Source of the DNA: Cytophagaceae bacterium
GTDB taxonomy: Bacteria > Bacteroidota > Bacteroidia > Flavobacteriales > Flavobacteriaceae
DNA: 33,320 nt
Direction: 5' to 3'
NCBI GenBank assembly: GCA_002712765.1
Contig: PAUP01000053.1
Location: 1-33,320 of the forward strand
Shown here: positions 15,828-24,222 of the stretch, in pieces
Numbering within the stretch: the stretch's first letter is position 1
Layout of the letters: each line of letters starts with the position of its first letter
The notes under the pieces: model-generated
What the model was told of the DNA's origin: nothing
Databases searched by the model: none
Seen by the model: the letters and a program-made list of their open reading frames with translations, nothing else
Translations under genes and position numbers: made by a program

Positions 15828-16847
15828 ATGAAGATTGATCTGAGATCGGATACCTTGACCAAACCTACACCAGCCATGCTCGAATATATGATGCAGGCCG
15901 AGGTTGGAGATGATGTTTATAAAGAAGACCCAACAGTTAACGCCTTAGAGACGAAAGTAGCTGCCTATTTTGGAATGGATACCGCTTTGTATTTTCCAAC
16001 CGGTACTATGGCCAATCAGGCTGCTATCAAAATTCACACCCAACCCGGAGAACAGCTCATCGCCGATGCCTATGCCCATGTGTACAATTATGAAGGTGGA
16101 GGAGTGTCGTTTAACAGTGGTGTCTCCTGTAAATTACTCTCGGGAACCCGAGGTAAGATTACGGCAGCACAGGTGGCCGGAGCGATCAATCCTCCAGATT
16201 TTTATCACAGCCCCTTAACGTCTTTGGTTTGTTTGGAAAATACCACAAATAAAGGTGGGGGTGCATGTTATGATCTTGAAGAAATAAAAGCTATAAGAGA
16301 GGTTTGTAATACCCATGAACTTGGGTTACATCTAGATGGTGCGCGTCTTTGGAATGCTTTAGTCGCTACAAAACAATCACCTAAAGAATACGGGCAACTC
16401 TTTGATACCATCTCGGTGTGTTTGTCTAAAGGATTGGGGGCTCCTATGGGGTCTGTCCTAGTAGGTAAGCAGTCACTCATGAACAAGGCCATACGGGTGC
16501 GCAAAGTACTTGGCGGAGGAATGCGTCAGTTAGGCTATATGGCCGCGGCAGGCCTTTATGCCTTAGAGCATCACATCGAGCGATTAGAAGAAGACCATGA
16601 GCGCGCATTGGCGCTGGCGGCTGGACTCTTTCAAATAGATTGTGTAGCTCACGTAGAAGAGGTAGCTACCAATATTATCATCTTCCAAATAGATGAAACA
16701 CCTCGTGCTATTTCGTTTCTCGAATACTTAAAATCCAATGAGGTGATTATAAGTGATATGGGGCAAGGTAAATTGCGTATGGTCACTCATTATGATTACA
16801 CCCAAGCGCAACACGAGCACCTACTTCAGCTTTTGTCTTCTTTTTAA
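15828..16847 (+). CDS. ltaE: Low-specificity L-threonine aldolase
   Basis: A 339-residue PLP-dependent enzyme that cleaves threonine/allo-threonine to glycine and acetaldehyde. The start at 15828 (MKIDLRSDTLTKPTPAML) matches the family N-terminus; the longer open frame upstream overlaps the metalloprotease and is not credible. Hallmarks are VGDDVYKEDPTVNALE, FPTGTMANQAAIK (PLP phosphate loop), H85 in AHVYNYEGGG, LHLDGARLWNA (D170 and R173), and the PLP Lys K201 in CLSKGLGAPMGS, followed by RKVLGGGMRQLGYMAAAGLYAL. The length is typical. The gene is complete, 49 bp after the metalloprotease. Confidence 0.95.
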   Translation: MKIDLRSDTLTKPTPAMLEYMMQAEVGDDVYKEDPTVNALETKVAAYFGMDTALYFPTGTMANQAAIKIHTQPGEQLIADAYAHVYNYEGGGVSFNSGVSCKLLSGTRGKITAAQVAGAINPPDFYHSPLTSLVCLENTTNKGGGACYDLEEIKAIREVCNTHELGLHLDGARLWNALVATKQSPKEYGQLFDTISVCLSKGLGAPMGSVLVGKQSLMNKAIRVRKVLGGGMRQLGYMAAAGLYALEHHIERLEEDHERALALAAGLFQIDCVAHVEEVATNIIIFQIDETPRAISFLEYLKSNEVIISDMGQGKLRMVTHYDYTQAQHEHLLQLLSSF

Positions 16848-16988
16848 TTAAAATGGAAGTTATAGAGGAAAGGATAATCCTATAGCGCTAAACATTTTCA
16901 GTTTTTGTGTTATTTATCGATTTAACTTTGTAATTGGTCGAAATTAAGTGGTGCTAATCATGTTAAAAAAATATTAATATGATAGTAG

Positions 16989-16996
16989 TAATTTTG
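16989..16996 (+). promoter_or_regulatory. Candidate -7 element of the OmpA-family gene
   Basis: TAATTTTG fits TAnnTTTG, 47 bp before the ATG at 17044, in an AT-rich 196-bp gap. No clean TTG at -33. The leader between them is A-rich (CACAAAACTATCAATT just before the ATG), as is common before strong flavobacterial starts. Confidence 0.5.
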
Positions 16997-17043
16997 TAAC
17001 TTTAAGTTGAAAATCAACATCTTATAACACAAAACTATCAATT

Positions 17044-18150
17044 ATGAAGAAAATTTTATTATTCTGTGCGGCATTTGCTTTGACAGTAATTTCTGCAACA
17101 GCACAAGATTTACCGGCAAACCCTGAACCTGGAAAATGTTACGTTCGTTGTACTACTCCAGATATTTATGAAACGCAAACGGTTCAATTAACAAAGACTC
17201 CAGCCTATAAAAAGCTTAAAGTTGTTCCCGCTCAATACGAAACTCAAACCGAACGCGTCATGGTTAAAGAAGCGGCCAAGCGACTACGCGTGATACCTGC
17301 AACCTATAAGACAGAGACGGTGACTTATGTAAAAAGTACTACAGGTTCTTCTTTACGTGTGATTCCTGCTTCTTTTGCTAATGCGACAGAGACCGTAGAG
17401 ACTAAAGCGGCCTATGCCCAGTGGGAACTAGGCGCTCCAGCTCCAGATTGTGCTTCTTCAAACCCAGACGATTGCCGCTACTGGTGTTATAAAGGATACC
17501 CAGCCGAGTATGAAACCGTATCTATACGAACTCTAGCGGCAGATGCAGCAGTGCAATCTACCCCTGGTTCATCGGCCAATGCTACCTATACGATACGTGT
17601 AGTAGATGAGCAAGCTCGTGTCGTCGAAGAAGAAATCCCAGCAGAATATGCGACCATTAAAAAAACAGTTCTCGTTAAAGATGCTACCACAACTGCAGAA
17701 ACAGTACCTGCAACTTATACTACCGTATCTAAAGAAGTCTTAAAACAAAAAGGAGGACTAACCACTTGGAGAGAGGTAGAATGTGCCTTAGTAGAATATC
17801 AAGCACTACCCATTAATTGGAACTTAGGGAGTGCTACCTTAACACCAGCTGCCAAAGCGATTATCGACACTCGCTTGATGCCATTATTGGCTCAAAACCC
17901 AGGTGTAAAATTAGAGATCGCTTCACATACAGATTCTCGCGGTGGTGCTACTGCTAATCAAAACTTATCAGAGCGTCGTGCTCAAGCCGTAGTAAACTAC
18001 CTTATTTCTAAAGGAGTAAACAATAGCTTATTAGTGGCTAACGGTTTTGGAGAGCGTAGATTAAAAAATAGATGTGCCGACGGTGTTTCTTGTACAGAGC
18101 GTCAGCATGCGGTTAATCGTCGTACCGAATTTCGTTTGATTAACAACTAG
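17044..18150 (+). CDS. OmpA-family outer-membrane protein with N-terminal 23-residue repeats
   Basis: A 368-residue envelope protein with signal peptide MKKILLFCAAFALTVISATA. The region about 42-110 is three tandem 23-residue units, each beginning Y-x-T and ending V-(V/I)-P-A-x. Related units reappear after a Cys-rich insert (PDCASSNPDDCRYWCYKGYPAE), including a fourth 23-residue unit YATIKKTVLV...ETVPAT. The C-terminal OmpA domain (about 255-368) binds peptidoglycan, with INWNLGSATLTP, IASHTDSRGG, NLSERRAQAVVNYLISKG, GFGERR and NRRTEFR. A Cys pair (NRCADGVSC) sits in the terminal loop as in many flavobacterial OmpA domains. A strong terminator and an A-rich start suggest high expression. The ligand of the repeat region is unknown. 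Confidence 0.9.
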   Translation: MKKILLFCAAFALTVISATAQDLPANPEPGKCYVRCTTPDIYETQTVQLTKTPAYKKLKVVPAQYETQTERVMVKEAAKRLRVIPATYKTETVTYVKSTTGSSLRVIPASFANATETVETKAAYAQWELGAPAPDCASSNPDDCRYWCYKGYPAEYETVSIRTLAADAAVQSTPGSSANATYTIRVVDEQARVVEEEIPAEYATIKKTVLVKDATTTAETVPATYTTVSKEVLKQKGGLTTWREVECALVEYQALPINWNLGSATLTPAAKAIIDTRLMPLLAQNPGVKLEIASHTDSRGGATANQNLSERRAQAVVNYLISKGVNNSLLVANGFGERRLKNRCADGVSCTERQHAVNRRTEFRLINN

Positions 18151-18183
18151 TTAAACCCATTACAAATAACCATCCATAACCTA

Positions 18184-18210
18184 AACGCCCCGATATTCGG
18201 GGCGTTTTTT
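18184..18210 (+). terminator. Strong intrinsic terminator after the OmpA-family gene
   Basis: A 10-bp GC-rich stem (18184-18193 with 18197-18206) and a three-base loop are followed by T to 18210. It also lies 11 bp beyond the stop of the convergent CPBP gene and may serve both. Confidence 0.9.
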
Positions 18211-18220
18211 ATAGTGTAGA

Positions 18221-19006
18221 TTATGAGTGTATGGATACGACTGAAGGCCATTTTATTTTTTTAGTCAAATACCAACCATAGATAAAACAGGGCAAGACCA
18301 ATAGGGTAATAAAGACCGCCGCCGATAACGAATAACTTTCGGATGTTTTGTCAAGAGGAGCTCCCATATCATCAATCTTGGCCGCAAAGTCTATCAAAGC
18401 GTGAACGATAATTAAGGGAGTCAATCTTTTGGTCACCAATAAAAGCACGCCAAACATAAACCCAATAAAAGTGGCGTAAAGAACCTGTGACACTTCGCCA
18501 TAAATACCTTTGTCAAATTTGAGTAAGTGCATCACTCCAAAGATCAAGGCTACCACCAATACAGATACAATCAATTGCTTTTTACTATCGACAAAATATT
18601 TGATGGTATAGGACTGTAAAAAACCCCGTATACTCAATTCTTCCGACCATCCTATACTCAAACAATAACAGATCAATAGAAGTAGATTGATCCATAAATT
18701 GTCTTGAGGAATTTTATCTATAAATACGACATTAAGCAAGGCGATATACAAAGGGAATAGTAAATATTTGGGCTGCTGCAGAAGGGTTTGAGACAAACCG
18801 CTTAATTGCTTTAGCTCGAAGTGTTGTATGCCGTAATAGGACACGGCAACAATGATGAGGTTAATTACAATACCTAATGTTATTCGGGAAATGTAGTCTG
18901 TATACCCTGCCTGTAAAAGTTGACCAAAGGTCCACTCTCTACCAAGGACGATAAGGATTAGGAAAACGATAAAACCGAAAAGCGGACGCATTTTTTGATA
19001 CCTCAT
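18221..19006 (-). CDS. CPBP-family intramembrane metalloprotease
   Basis: A 261-residue polytopic membrane protein of the CPBP (Abi/CAAX-like) family, with about seven or eight hydrophobic spans. The glutamate/arginine motif EELSIRG (E122, E123, R127), the FGVMH segment (H160) and VHALID (H202, in TPLIIVHALIDFAAK) give the expected set of putative metal ligands. The substrate is unknown. Relatives process prenylated proteins, bacteriocins or signals, but no such partner is nearby, so no specific role is inferred. It converges with the OmpA-family gene. Met6 at 18991 is an alternative start. Confidence 0.9.
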   Translation of the reverse strand: MRYQKMRPLFGFIVFLILIVLGREWTFGQLLQAGYTDYISRITLGIVINLIIVAVSYYGIQHFELKQLSGLSQTLLQQPKYLLFPLYIALLNVVFIDKIPQDNLWINLLLLICYCLSIGWSEELSIRGFLQSYTIKYFVDSKKQLIVSVLVVALIFGVMHLLKFDKGIYGEVSQVLYATFIGFMFGVLLLVTKRLTPLIIVHALIDFAAKIDDMGAPLDKTSESYSLSAAVFITLLVLPCFIYGWYLTKKIKWPSVVSIHS

Positions 19007-19249
19007 AAGGCTATTTATTACTATAGACGGCAGCTATAACTCAAAAGTTGCCTATACTTTTGGTCTGGTACTAAATTTAACAAAAATTCTTTTGCCCCTT
19101 ATTTCTAACAGGATTTTAGATCCCGATATGATGCGCGAGCAAACCTTATTAAAACCTATGAATTTTTAATTTTTTTTGACGGTATTTATAATGTTGATCG
19201 ATGGTGGGTAATTTTCTAATAAAGGCTTCTTAAAAAAAAGAAATAATCC

Positions 19250-19257
19250 TACTTTTG
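19250..19257 (+). promoter_or_regulatory. -7-like element directly ahead of guaA
   Basis: TACTTTTG is a full TAnnTTTG match that ends only 3 bp before the guaA ATG. If used, transcription would begin at about the A of ATG and give a leaderless mRNA. No TTG lies at -33, and the 254-bp gap upstream could hold other promoters. I see no riboswitch-like structure in that gap. Confidence 0.4.
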
Positions 19258-19260
19258 CCT

Positions 19261-20793
19261 ATGCAAAACAATGTCCTAATTCTCGACTTCGGGTCTCAAT
19301 ATACGCAGTTAATTGCCCGTCGTGTACGCGAGCTCAACATCTACTGCGAAATTAAGCCATACAATAAACTACCTCAAGACTTAGACGCTTACAAAGCGGT
19401 GATCTTATCGGGTTCGCCTCATTCGGTGCGCGCTCAGGATGCGCCGCATCCAGACTTGTCTGAGATCAAAGGCAAAAAACCACTATTAGGAATTTGTTAT
19501 GGTGCCCAATATCTCGCGCATTTTAATGGCGGAGAGGTAGGACAGTCCAGCACCAGAGAATACGGTAGGGCCAATCTTTCTATGGTCAAAGATGACGAGC
19601 CATTTTTGATGGCTGTTTCTCGAGACAGTCAGGTGTGGATGAGTCATAGCGATACGATAAAGCGATTGCCAGACGGAGCTGTGAATATTGCTTCTACTCA
19701 TGATGTTGCACACGCAGCCTATAAGTTGAAAGGGGAGCAAACCTACGGAATCCAATTTCACCCAGAGGTATATCACTCTACCGACGGAAAGCAGATTTTA
19801 GAAAATTTCTTAGTACACATCGCTCAGGTTGAACAAAGCTGGACACCAGACGCTTTTGTAGAGACTACTGTTGCGCATTTACAAGAGAAACTTGGTAACG
19901 ATCGCGTCATTTTAGGGCTCTCTGGTGGTGTTGATAGTACGGTGGCGGCTACCTTATTACATAAAGCGATAGGAAAAAATCTCTATTGCATCTTTGTCAA
20001 TAATGGATTGCTAAGAAAAAATGAATTTGATGAAGTCTTACAGCAATATGAAGGAATGGGGCTCAATGTCAAAGGCGTAGATGCTTCAGATCGTTTTCTT
20101 GAAGCATTAGCTGGAGAGAGTGATCCCGAGACCAAACGCAAAGCTATTGGAAGGGTTTTTATAGAAGTGTTTGACGATGAGAGTAAAATGGTAACCAATG
20201 CCAAATGGCTTGGACAGGGTACCATCTACCCAGATGTGATTGAATCTGTGAGTGCCACTGGTGGACCAAGCGCTACCATAAAGTCGCATCACAACGTAGG
20301 CGGTTTGCCCGATTTTATGCAACTTAAAGTTGTCGAACCCTTAAAAATGCTTTTTAAAGACGAAGTACGCCGTGTAGGAGCCAGTATGGGCTTACCAGCG
20401 CAATTATTGGGTAGGCATCCTTTTCCAGGACCTGGACTGGCGATACGGATCTTAGGAGATATTACCGCCGAAAAAGTGCGTATCTTACAAGAGGTAGATC
20501 ACATTTTTATCAAGGCCTTACGCGATTGGGGGCTCTATGACGATGTGTGGCAAGCTGGGGCGATGTTGCTACCGGTAAACTCTGTTGGGGTTATGGGTGA
20601 TGAGCGAACCTATGAAAAATGCGTAGCATTAAGAGCAGTTGAGAGTACCGATGGGATGACCGCAGATTGGGTAAATCTACCCTATGACTTTTTACAAAAG
20701 GTCTCAAATGATATAATAAATAAGGTAAAAGGCGTTAATAGAGTGGTGTATGACATCAGTTCTAAACCTCCTGCCACCATTGAGTGGGAATAA
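19261..20793 (+). CDS. guaA: GMP synthase (glutamine-hydrolysing)
   Basis: A 510-residue bifunctional enzyme converting XMP to GMP in purine biosynthesis. The start is ATG 19261 ([22 protein letters not shown]); a TTG at 19255 is open but unneeded. The N-terminal class I glutaminase contains C79 in LLGICYGAQ, and its His and Glu in [11 protein letters not shown]. The ATP pyrophosphatase domain begins with the PP-loop [16 protein letters not shown]. The C-terminal dimerisation domain shows [16 protein letters not shown] and ends KPPATIEWE, the standard C-terminus. It is shorter than the E. coli enzyme by about 15 residues, normal for the family. The LysM/PBP1 gene follows 9 bp downstream and is probably in the same transcript. 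Confidence 0.98.
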   Translation: MQNNVLILDFGSQYTQLIARRVRELNIYCEIKPYNKLPQDLDAYKAVILSGSPHSVRAQDAPHPDLSEIKGKKPLLGICYGAQYLAHFNGGEVGQSSTREYGRANLSMVKDDEPFLMAVSRDSQVWMSHSDTIKRLPDGAVNIASTHDVAHAAYKLKGEQTYGIQFHPEVYHSTDGKQILENFLVHIAQVEQSWTPDAFVETTVAHLQEKLGNDRVILGLSGGVDSTVAATLLHKAIGKNLYCIFVNNGLLRKNEFDEVLQQYEGMGLNVKGVDASDRFLEALAGESDPETKRKAIGRVFIEVFDDESKMVTNAKWLGQGTIYPDVIESVSATGGPSATIKSHHNVGGLPDFMQLKVVEPLKMLFKDEVRRVGASMGLPAQLLGRHPFPGPGLAIRILGDITAEKVRILQEVDHIFIKALRDWGLYDDVWQAGAMLLPVNSVGVMGDERTYEKCVALRAVESTDGMTADWVNLPYDFLQKVSNDIINKVKGVNRVVYDISSKPPATIEWE

Positions 20794-20802
20794 ACCAATT
20801 TT

Positions 20803-22830
20803 ATGAAGAAAGTCCTCCTTATAGCAGCTGTATGGTGTTGTTGCGCTTTCGCGAAAGCGTGTACATCAACCGCGTCAGTCATTCAAGAATTTGTCTCACA
20901 TCAGGTTGAAGCTGGTGAAACCGTGTACAGTATTTCTAAAAAATACAATGTAACCGAAAAGCAAATTATCAAACTAAACCCGGATGCCAAACGCAGTATT
21001 TATGAAGGTCTGGTGTTGATCTTACCGGCCAATGCAAAGGTTATTGACATCGTAGCGCCCGAACAAAAAACGATAAAATTTAAAAAGCATAAGGTCAAAC
21101 GCAAAGAGACGTTGTACAGTATTTCAAAAAAATATGGTGTGTCTCAAGACGCTATCAAACGTTTTAATAAGCAATTGTATAGCGAGCCTTTGCGCAAGGG
21201 GGATAAAATTCAAATCCCACTCAATTTTGAAGCGCCAGCTACAGATACTGGTGTTGGGTCTGGGGTGAGTACAGAAGATCCACCTAGAGATCAGCCCAAT
21301 TATGGCACCCATATCGTAAAAGCCAAAGAGACCAAATACGGTGTGGCTCGAATGTACGGGATCACCATTGCCGAACTTGAGGCGATGAATCCAGCCATGG
21401 GCGCGGGGCTTCAACAAGGCGCTAGTATACGCGTACCTCGAGAGAAAGTAACAGAGACGGCGGTTATAGATACCGATACGTTTTCATTTTACGAAGTTGT
21501 AAAGGGAGATACCATGTTTAGCCTGCTGCGCCGTTTGGGTATGAAGGCCGATGATTTACTAGCGCTTAACCCATCTCTAGACGAAGGCCTTAAAGAAGGC
21601 ATGGTGTTAAAGATTCCTAAGACGAGCGGTTTGGCTACAGACACAATAACGGCCAATGAAGGCATGGCCGCAGAGAATCAAGTTGTAAATCTAGCCGATA
21701 GTATTAGAGTGCTATCTACCAAAAAGCTGGTGATGATGCTACCCTTTGGGCTTGATCGCATTGAGTCAGACACAACACTTACAGAGAAAGACCTGCTAAA
21801 AAAGGATTTGCTTTTGCGTATCTCACTTGATTTTCACTCTGGTGCACTTATGGCTATAGAGGCGGCCAAAGCAAGAGGTATCTCTGTAGATTTGGAGGTG
21901 CTAGATACCCAATACGACCGTTCTAATGGTACAGCTACCAATGCGCGTTATGTAGAAAATGCGTTAGATAATAGAAAGATAAAGAGTGCCGATGTGGTAA
22001 TTGGTCCTATTATGAGCAGTAATGTCAATAGAGTTTCCAGTATCTTGCGACCCTCAGGAATCCCTGTTATTTCTCCACTTACCGAGAAGGTCACAGGCGC
22101 TAGAAATGTCTTTCAATCCAGACCCAGTAAGCAACAGCAAGAAGCCTTAATGCTTTCGTATTTAAAAGCACATGCTAAGGATAAGAATATCATCATTATT
22201 GCAGACGCAAAAAATCAAAGCACGCGTTCCAAACTTGTCGCCTTGTTTCCAACGGCAAAAGAGGTGGTACCTCGCTCTGGAGAGAAGGGGTACTATTTGT
22301 ATCCCGATGATATTCCAAATCAAATTTCGGCTACACAAGAAAATTGGGTCATCTTAGAAACCAATGACATTCCACTTATTAGCAATGTCACTACCAATCT
22401 CAATACCTTAGCTACTACCAATAATATCACCTTATTGACCACAGATCGTGGCTCGGCTTATGACAGTGACGAGATACAGCACTTGCACCTCAGTAATTTA
22501 AAATTTCATTTTCCATCGATTAATAATCAATCCAAAAATGAAGCTATTAATGCCTTTACAGAGGCTTATGAAGATAAATACACGATTAGCCCAAGTCGTT
22601 TTGCGATAAGAGGTTATGACATTGTTTATGATACGCTACTGCGTCTTGCTTACAAAGAAACCCTAGATCAAGCGGCAAAAACTGGGATAGAAACCGAGCA
22701 GGTTGAAAATAAATTTAGTTATAGGCCAGCTGGTCGTGGCGGTTTTATCAATGAAGCCGTTTACTTGATGCGCTATGGCGAAAATCTTCAACTGGAAGAA
22801 ATACCACTAGATTCTTTCTTAGAAGAATAA
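20803..22830 (+). CDS. Secreted LysM/PBP1-like protein
   Basis: A 675-residue exported protein. Four LysM domains lie at about residues 30-73, 85-130, 165-208 and 217-265, each beginning with H-x-V or Y-x-V and G/K-(E/D)-T (QVEAGETVYSISKKY, KVKRKETLYSISKKY, IVKAKETKYGVARMY, EVVKGDTMFSLLRRL). They should bind peptidoglycan. The remainder (about 300-675) looks like a type 1 periplasmic-binding fold (MMLPFGLDRIE, LLLRISLDFHSGALMAIEAAKARGI, VVIGPIMSSNVN, GIPVISPLTEK). The signal peptide contains the palindromic repeat, read as CAFAKACTS, which supplies an AxA-type cleavage site. It starts 9 bp after guaA. No ABC transporter partner is nearby, so a structural or sensing role is as likely as transport. 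Confidence 0.88.
   Translation: MKKVLLIAAVWCCCAFAKACTSTASVIQEFVSHQVEAGETVYSISKKYNVTEKQIIKLNPDAKRSIYEGLVLILPANAKVIDIVAPEQKTIKFKKHKVKRKETLYSISKKYGVSQDAIKRFNKQLYSEPLRKGDKIQIPLNFEAPATDTGVGSGVSTEDPPRDQPNYGTHIVKAKETKYGVARMYGITIAELEAMNPAMGAGLQQGASIRVPREKVTETAVIDTDTFSFYEVVKGDTMFSLLRRLGMKADDLLALNPSLDEGLKEGMVLKIPKTSGLATDTITANEGMAAENQVVNLADSIRVLSTKKLVMMLPFGLDRIESDTTLTEKDLLKKDLLLRISLDFHSGALMAIEAAKARGISVDLEVLDTQYDRSNGTATNARYVENALDNRKIKSADVVIGPIMSSNVNRVSSILRPSGIPVISPLTEKVTGARNVFQSRPSKQQQEALMLSYLKAHAKDKNIIIIADAKNQSTRSKLVALFPTAKEVVPRSGEKGYYLYPDDIPNQISATQENWVILETNDIPLISNVTTNLNTLATTNNITLLTTDRGSAYDSDEIQHLHLSNLKFHFPSINNQSKNEAINAFTEAYEDKYTISPSRFAIRGYDIVYDTLLRLAYKETLDQAAKTGIETEQVENKFSYRPAGRGGFINEAVYLMRYGENLQLEEIPLDSFLEE
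20844..20859. repeat. Palindromic repeat copy 4 (perfect 16-mer)
   Basis: CGCTTTCGCGAAAGCG, encoding the end of the signal peptide of the LysM/PBP1 protein (AFAKA just before CTS). Confidence 0.97.
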
Positions 22831-22863
22831 AAAAAAAGGTGCTCTAAAAAGCACCTTTTTTTT
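22831..22863. terminator. Bidirectional intrinsic terminator
   Basis: A 13-bp stem with an A-run on one side and a T-run on the other (22831-22843 with 22850-22862) and loop CTAAAA. It lies between the convergent LysM/PBP1 gene and the metalloprotease lipoprotein gene, whose stop codon at 22862-22864 touches its edge. It is symmetric enough to stop both transcripts. Confidence 0.9.
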
Positions 22864-23668
22864 ATAGACCGCCATTGGCTTGTAAATCTGCAATACAGAG
22901 CTCATCAAAATCGGGTATGGTGGAGAGACTACTACTGTTAAAAATATTTGTTACCGTTTGGAAATACATCAGACAATCTTCTACCACACAGTGTCTGTTA
23001 TTATCGGGGTCTTCATGATCTGAGGTAAGTGGGGTTCCAATATTAACAAGACCAAAGATATGCCCAAATTCATGGCGCAAAGTAGAGGTTTCTATAAGCG
23101 TTCTATTAATACCGGTTGGAGATTGGTCGGCCAGATCCATGAATGTTTTTTCATAAATCACCATCGAGGTATTGCGATAGGCCGTTCCCAATACCACCGA
23201 ACTTCCAGAATTTGAAGACGAATTGCCATCAGAGAAAAAGATATACACCCCTATTTCGTCTCCATTATTAAAAACCGTGCGATTTTCATCTTCTATGGCT
23301 ACGATTTCGTTGATAGTGTAGGGAGGGGTTTGTGTAGGTTCAATTCTGTTTTCTACAATGGTGATCCCATCAGGCTTATCGAGACGCGCCTCTAAAAAAT
23401 CATCGATCAAATCTATGGTTTCTTGTGTGGGTCTAAACCCGTCAGGGTAGGCGAGTTCTACACGCAAACTCGTAAACTCATCGGCAGACAATAACTCGTT
23501 TGCAGAAGTGCCAAGGGGTTGCTTGTTGGCGCTGTTTTCGGTAGTTTGTTGGGGGGTATTGTCGCCGTCATCGTCTTTTTTACAGCTTACGCCGATCAAT
23601 CCTATCAAAAGTAAGGCTGCTATTGCTTTCTCAAAGCGAAGTGAAGTCCTTTTCATATATTTATGCAT
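22862..23668 (-). CDS. Lipoprotein zinc metalloprotease, archaemetzincin-like motif
   Basis: A 268-residue probable membrane-anchored metalloprotease. The signal ends in the lipobox LLIGLIGVSCKKD, followed by an acidic, Gln/Thr-rich linker. The zinc motif is HEFGHIFGLVN, with the third metzincin His replaced by Asn. It is followed by a DHEDPDNNRH segment and CVVEDCLMYF, which reproduces the C-x4-C-x-M part of the archaemetzincin pattern with a longer insert than usual. His residues in DHED or NNRHC may provide the third ligand. The start could be 23668 or Met5 at 23656. Only 17-29 bp separate it from the divergent DUF2059 gene. The substrate is unknown. Confidence 0.82.
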   Translation of the reverse strand: MHKYMKRTSLRFEKAIAALLLIGLIGVSCKKDDDGDNTPQQTTENSANKQPLGTSANELLSADEFTSLRVELAYPDGFRPTQETIDLIDDFLEARLDKPDGITIVENRIEPTQTPPYTINEIVAIEDENRTVFNNGDEIGVYIFFSDGNSSSNSGSSVVLGTAYRNTSMVIYEKTFMDLADQSPTGINRTLIETSTLRHEFGHIFGLVNIGTPLTSDHEDPDNNRHCVVEDCLMYFQTVTNIFNSSSLSTIPDFDELCIADLQANGGL

Positions 23669-23685
23669 ACTAATTAATCGTAAAG

Positions 23686-24222
23686 ATGAAGAAAATATTA
23701 CTTATCCTTTTTGTTTTTATTGCAAATGTAAGCTTAAAAGCACAAGAGAATAGCTTTAGACAAGATGTATTAACCTATCTCGAAATTAACGGCACTACCC
23801 AGCAATACAGTGAGGCCATCGATAAACTCTTTGACTTGCTCAAACGACAATACGCCAGTCAAAAGGTTGAAGAAAAAGTATGGACTGCTTTGCGCAAAGA
23901 GTCTCAAGGAGAATTAGGTAAAATAAAAGCGATGTTGGTCTCTGCCTATAGAGGGACCTACACACAAGAAGATATACAAAGTTTAATTGCTTTTTATAAA
24001 ACAGACGCTGGTAAGCAGTTATTACAAGATCAGACAGCGATGACAACACAGCAACGCCAAGAGGCGAGTGCTTTTTACAATGGAGAAACTGGACAGAAAG
24101 TATTGACCTCTCGAGATAAAATTTCTCAGAGCGTGGCAGAAGTTTCACAAATTTGGAGTCGGGATTTATATCAAAAGATGCGAGACAAATTAGCAGAGAA
24201 GGGCTATCTCATGCAAGAGTAA
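23686..24222 (+). CDS. DUF2059 domain-containing exported protein
   Basis: A 178-residue protein with a signal peptide (MKKILLILFVFIANVSLKAQ) and an all-helical DUF2059 domain. The family pattern is visible in YEIN-like DVLTYLEINGTTQQYSEAIDKL, and especially in FYKTDAGKQLLQDQTAMTTQ, the hallmark F..T..G++.L....... block. The last residues are charged. Function is unknown. Its 3' end overlaps the convergent methyltransferase gene by 14 bp. It diverges from the metalloprotease with almost no intergenic space, so its promoter must lie partly within that gene's 5' end. Confidence 0.85.
   Translation: MKKILLILFVFIANVSLKAQENSFRQDVLTYLEINGTTQQYSEAIDKLFDLLKRQYASQKVEEKVWTALRKESQGELGKIKAMLVSAYRGTYTQEDIQSLIAFYKTDAGKQLLQDQTAMTTQQRQEASAFYNGETGQKVLTSRDKISQSVAEVSQIWSRDLYQKMRDKLAEKGYLMQE

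Noticed and set aside
19007-19260. Purine riboswitch ahead of guaA
   Set aside because: I found no three-way-junction-like pairing or terminator hairpin in this gap.
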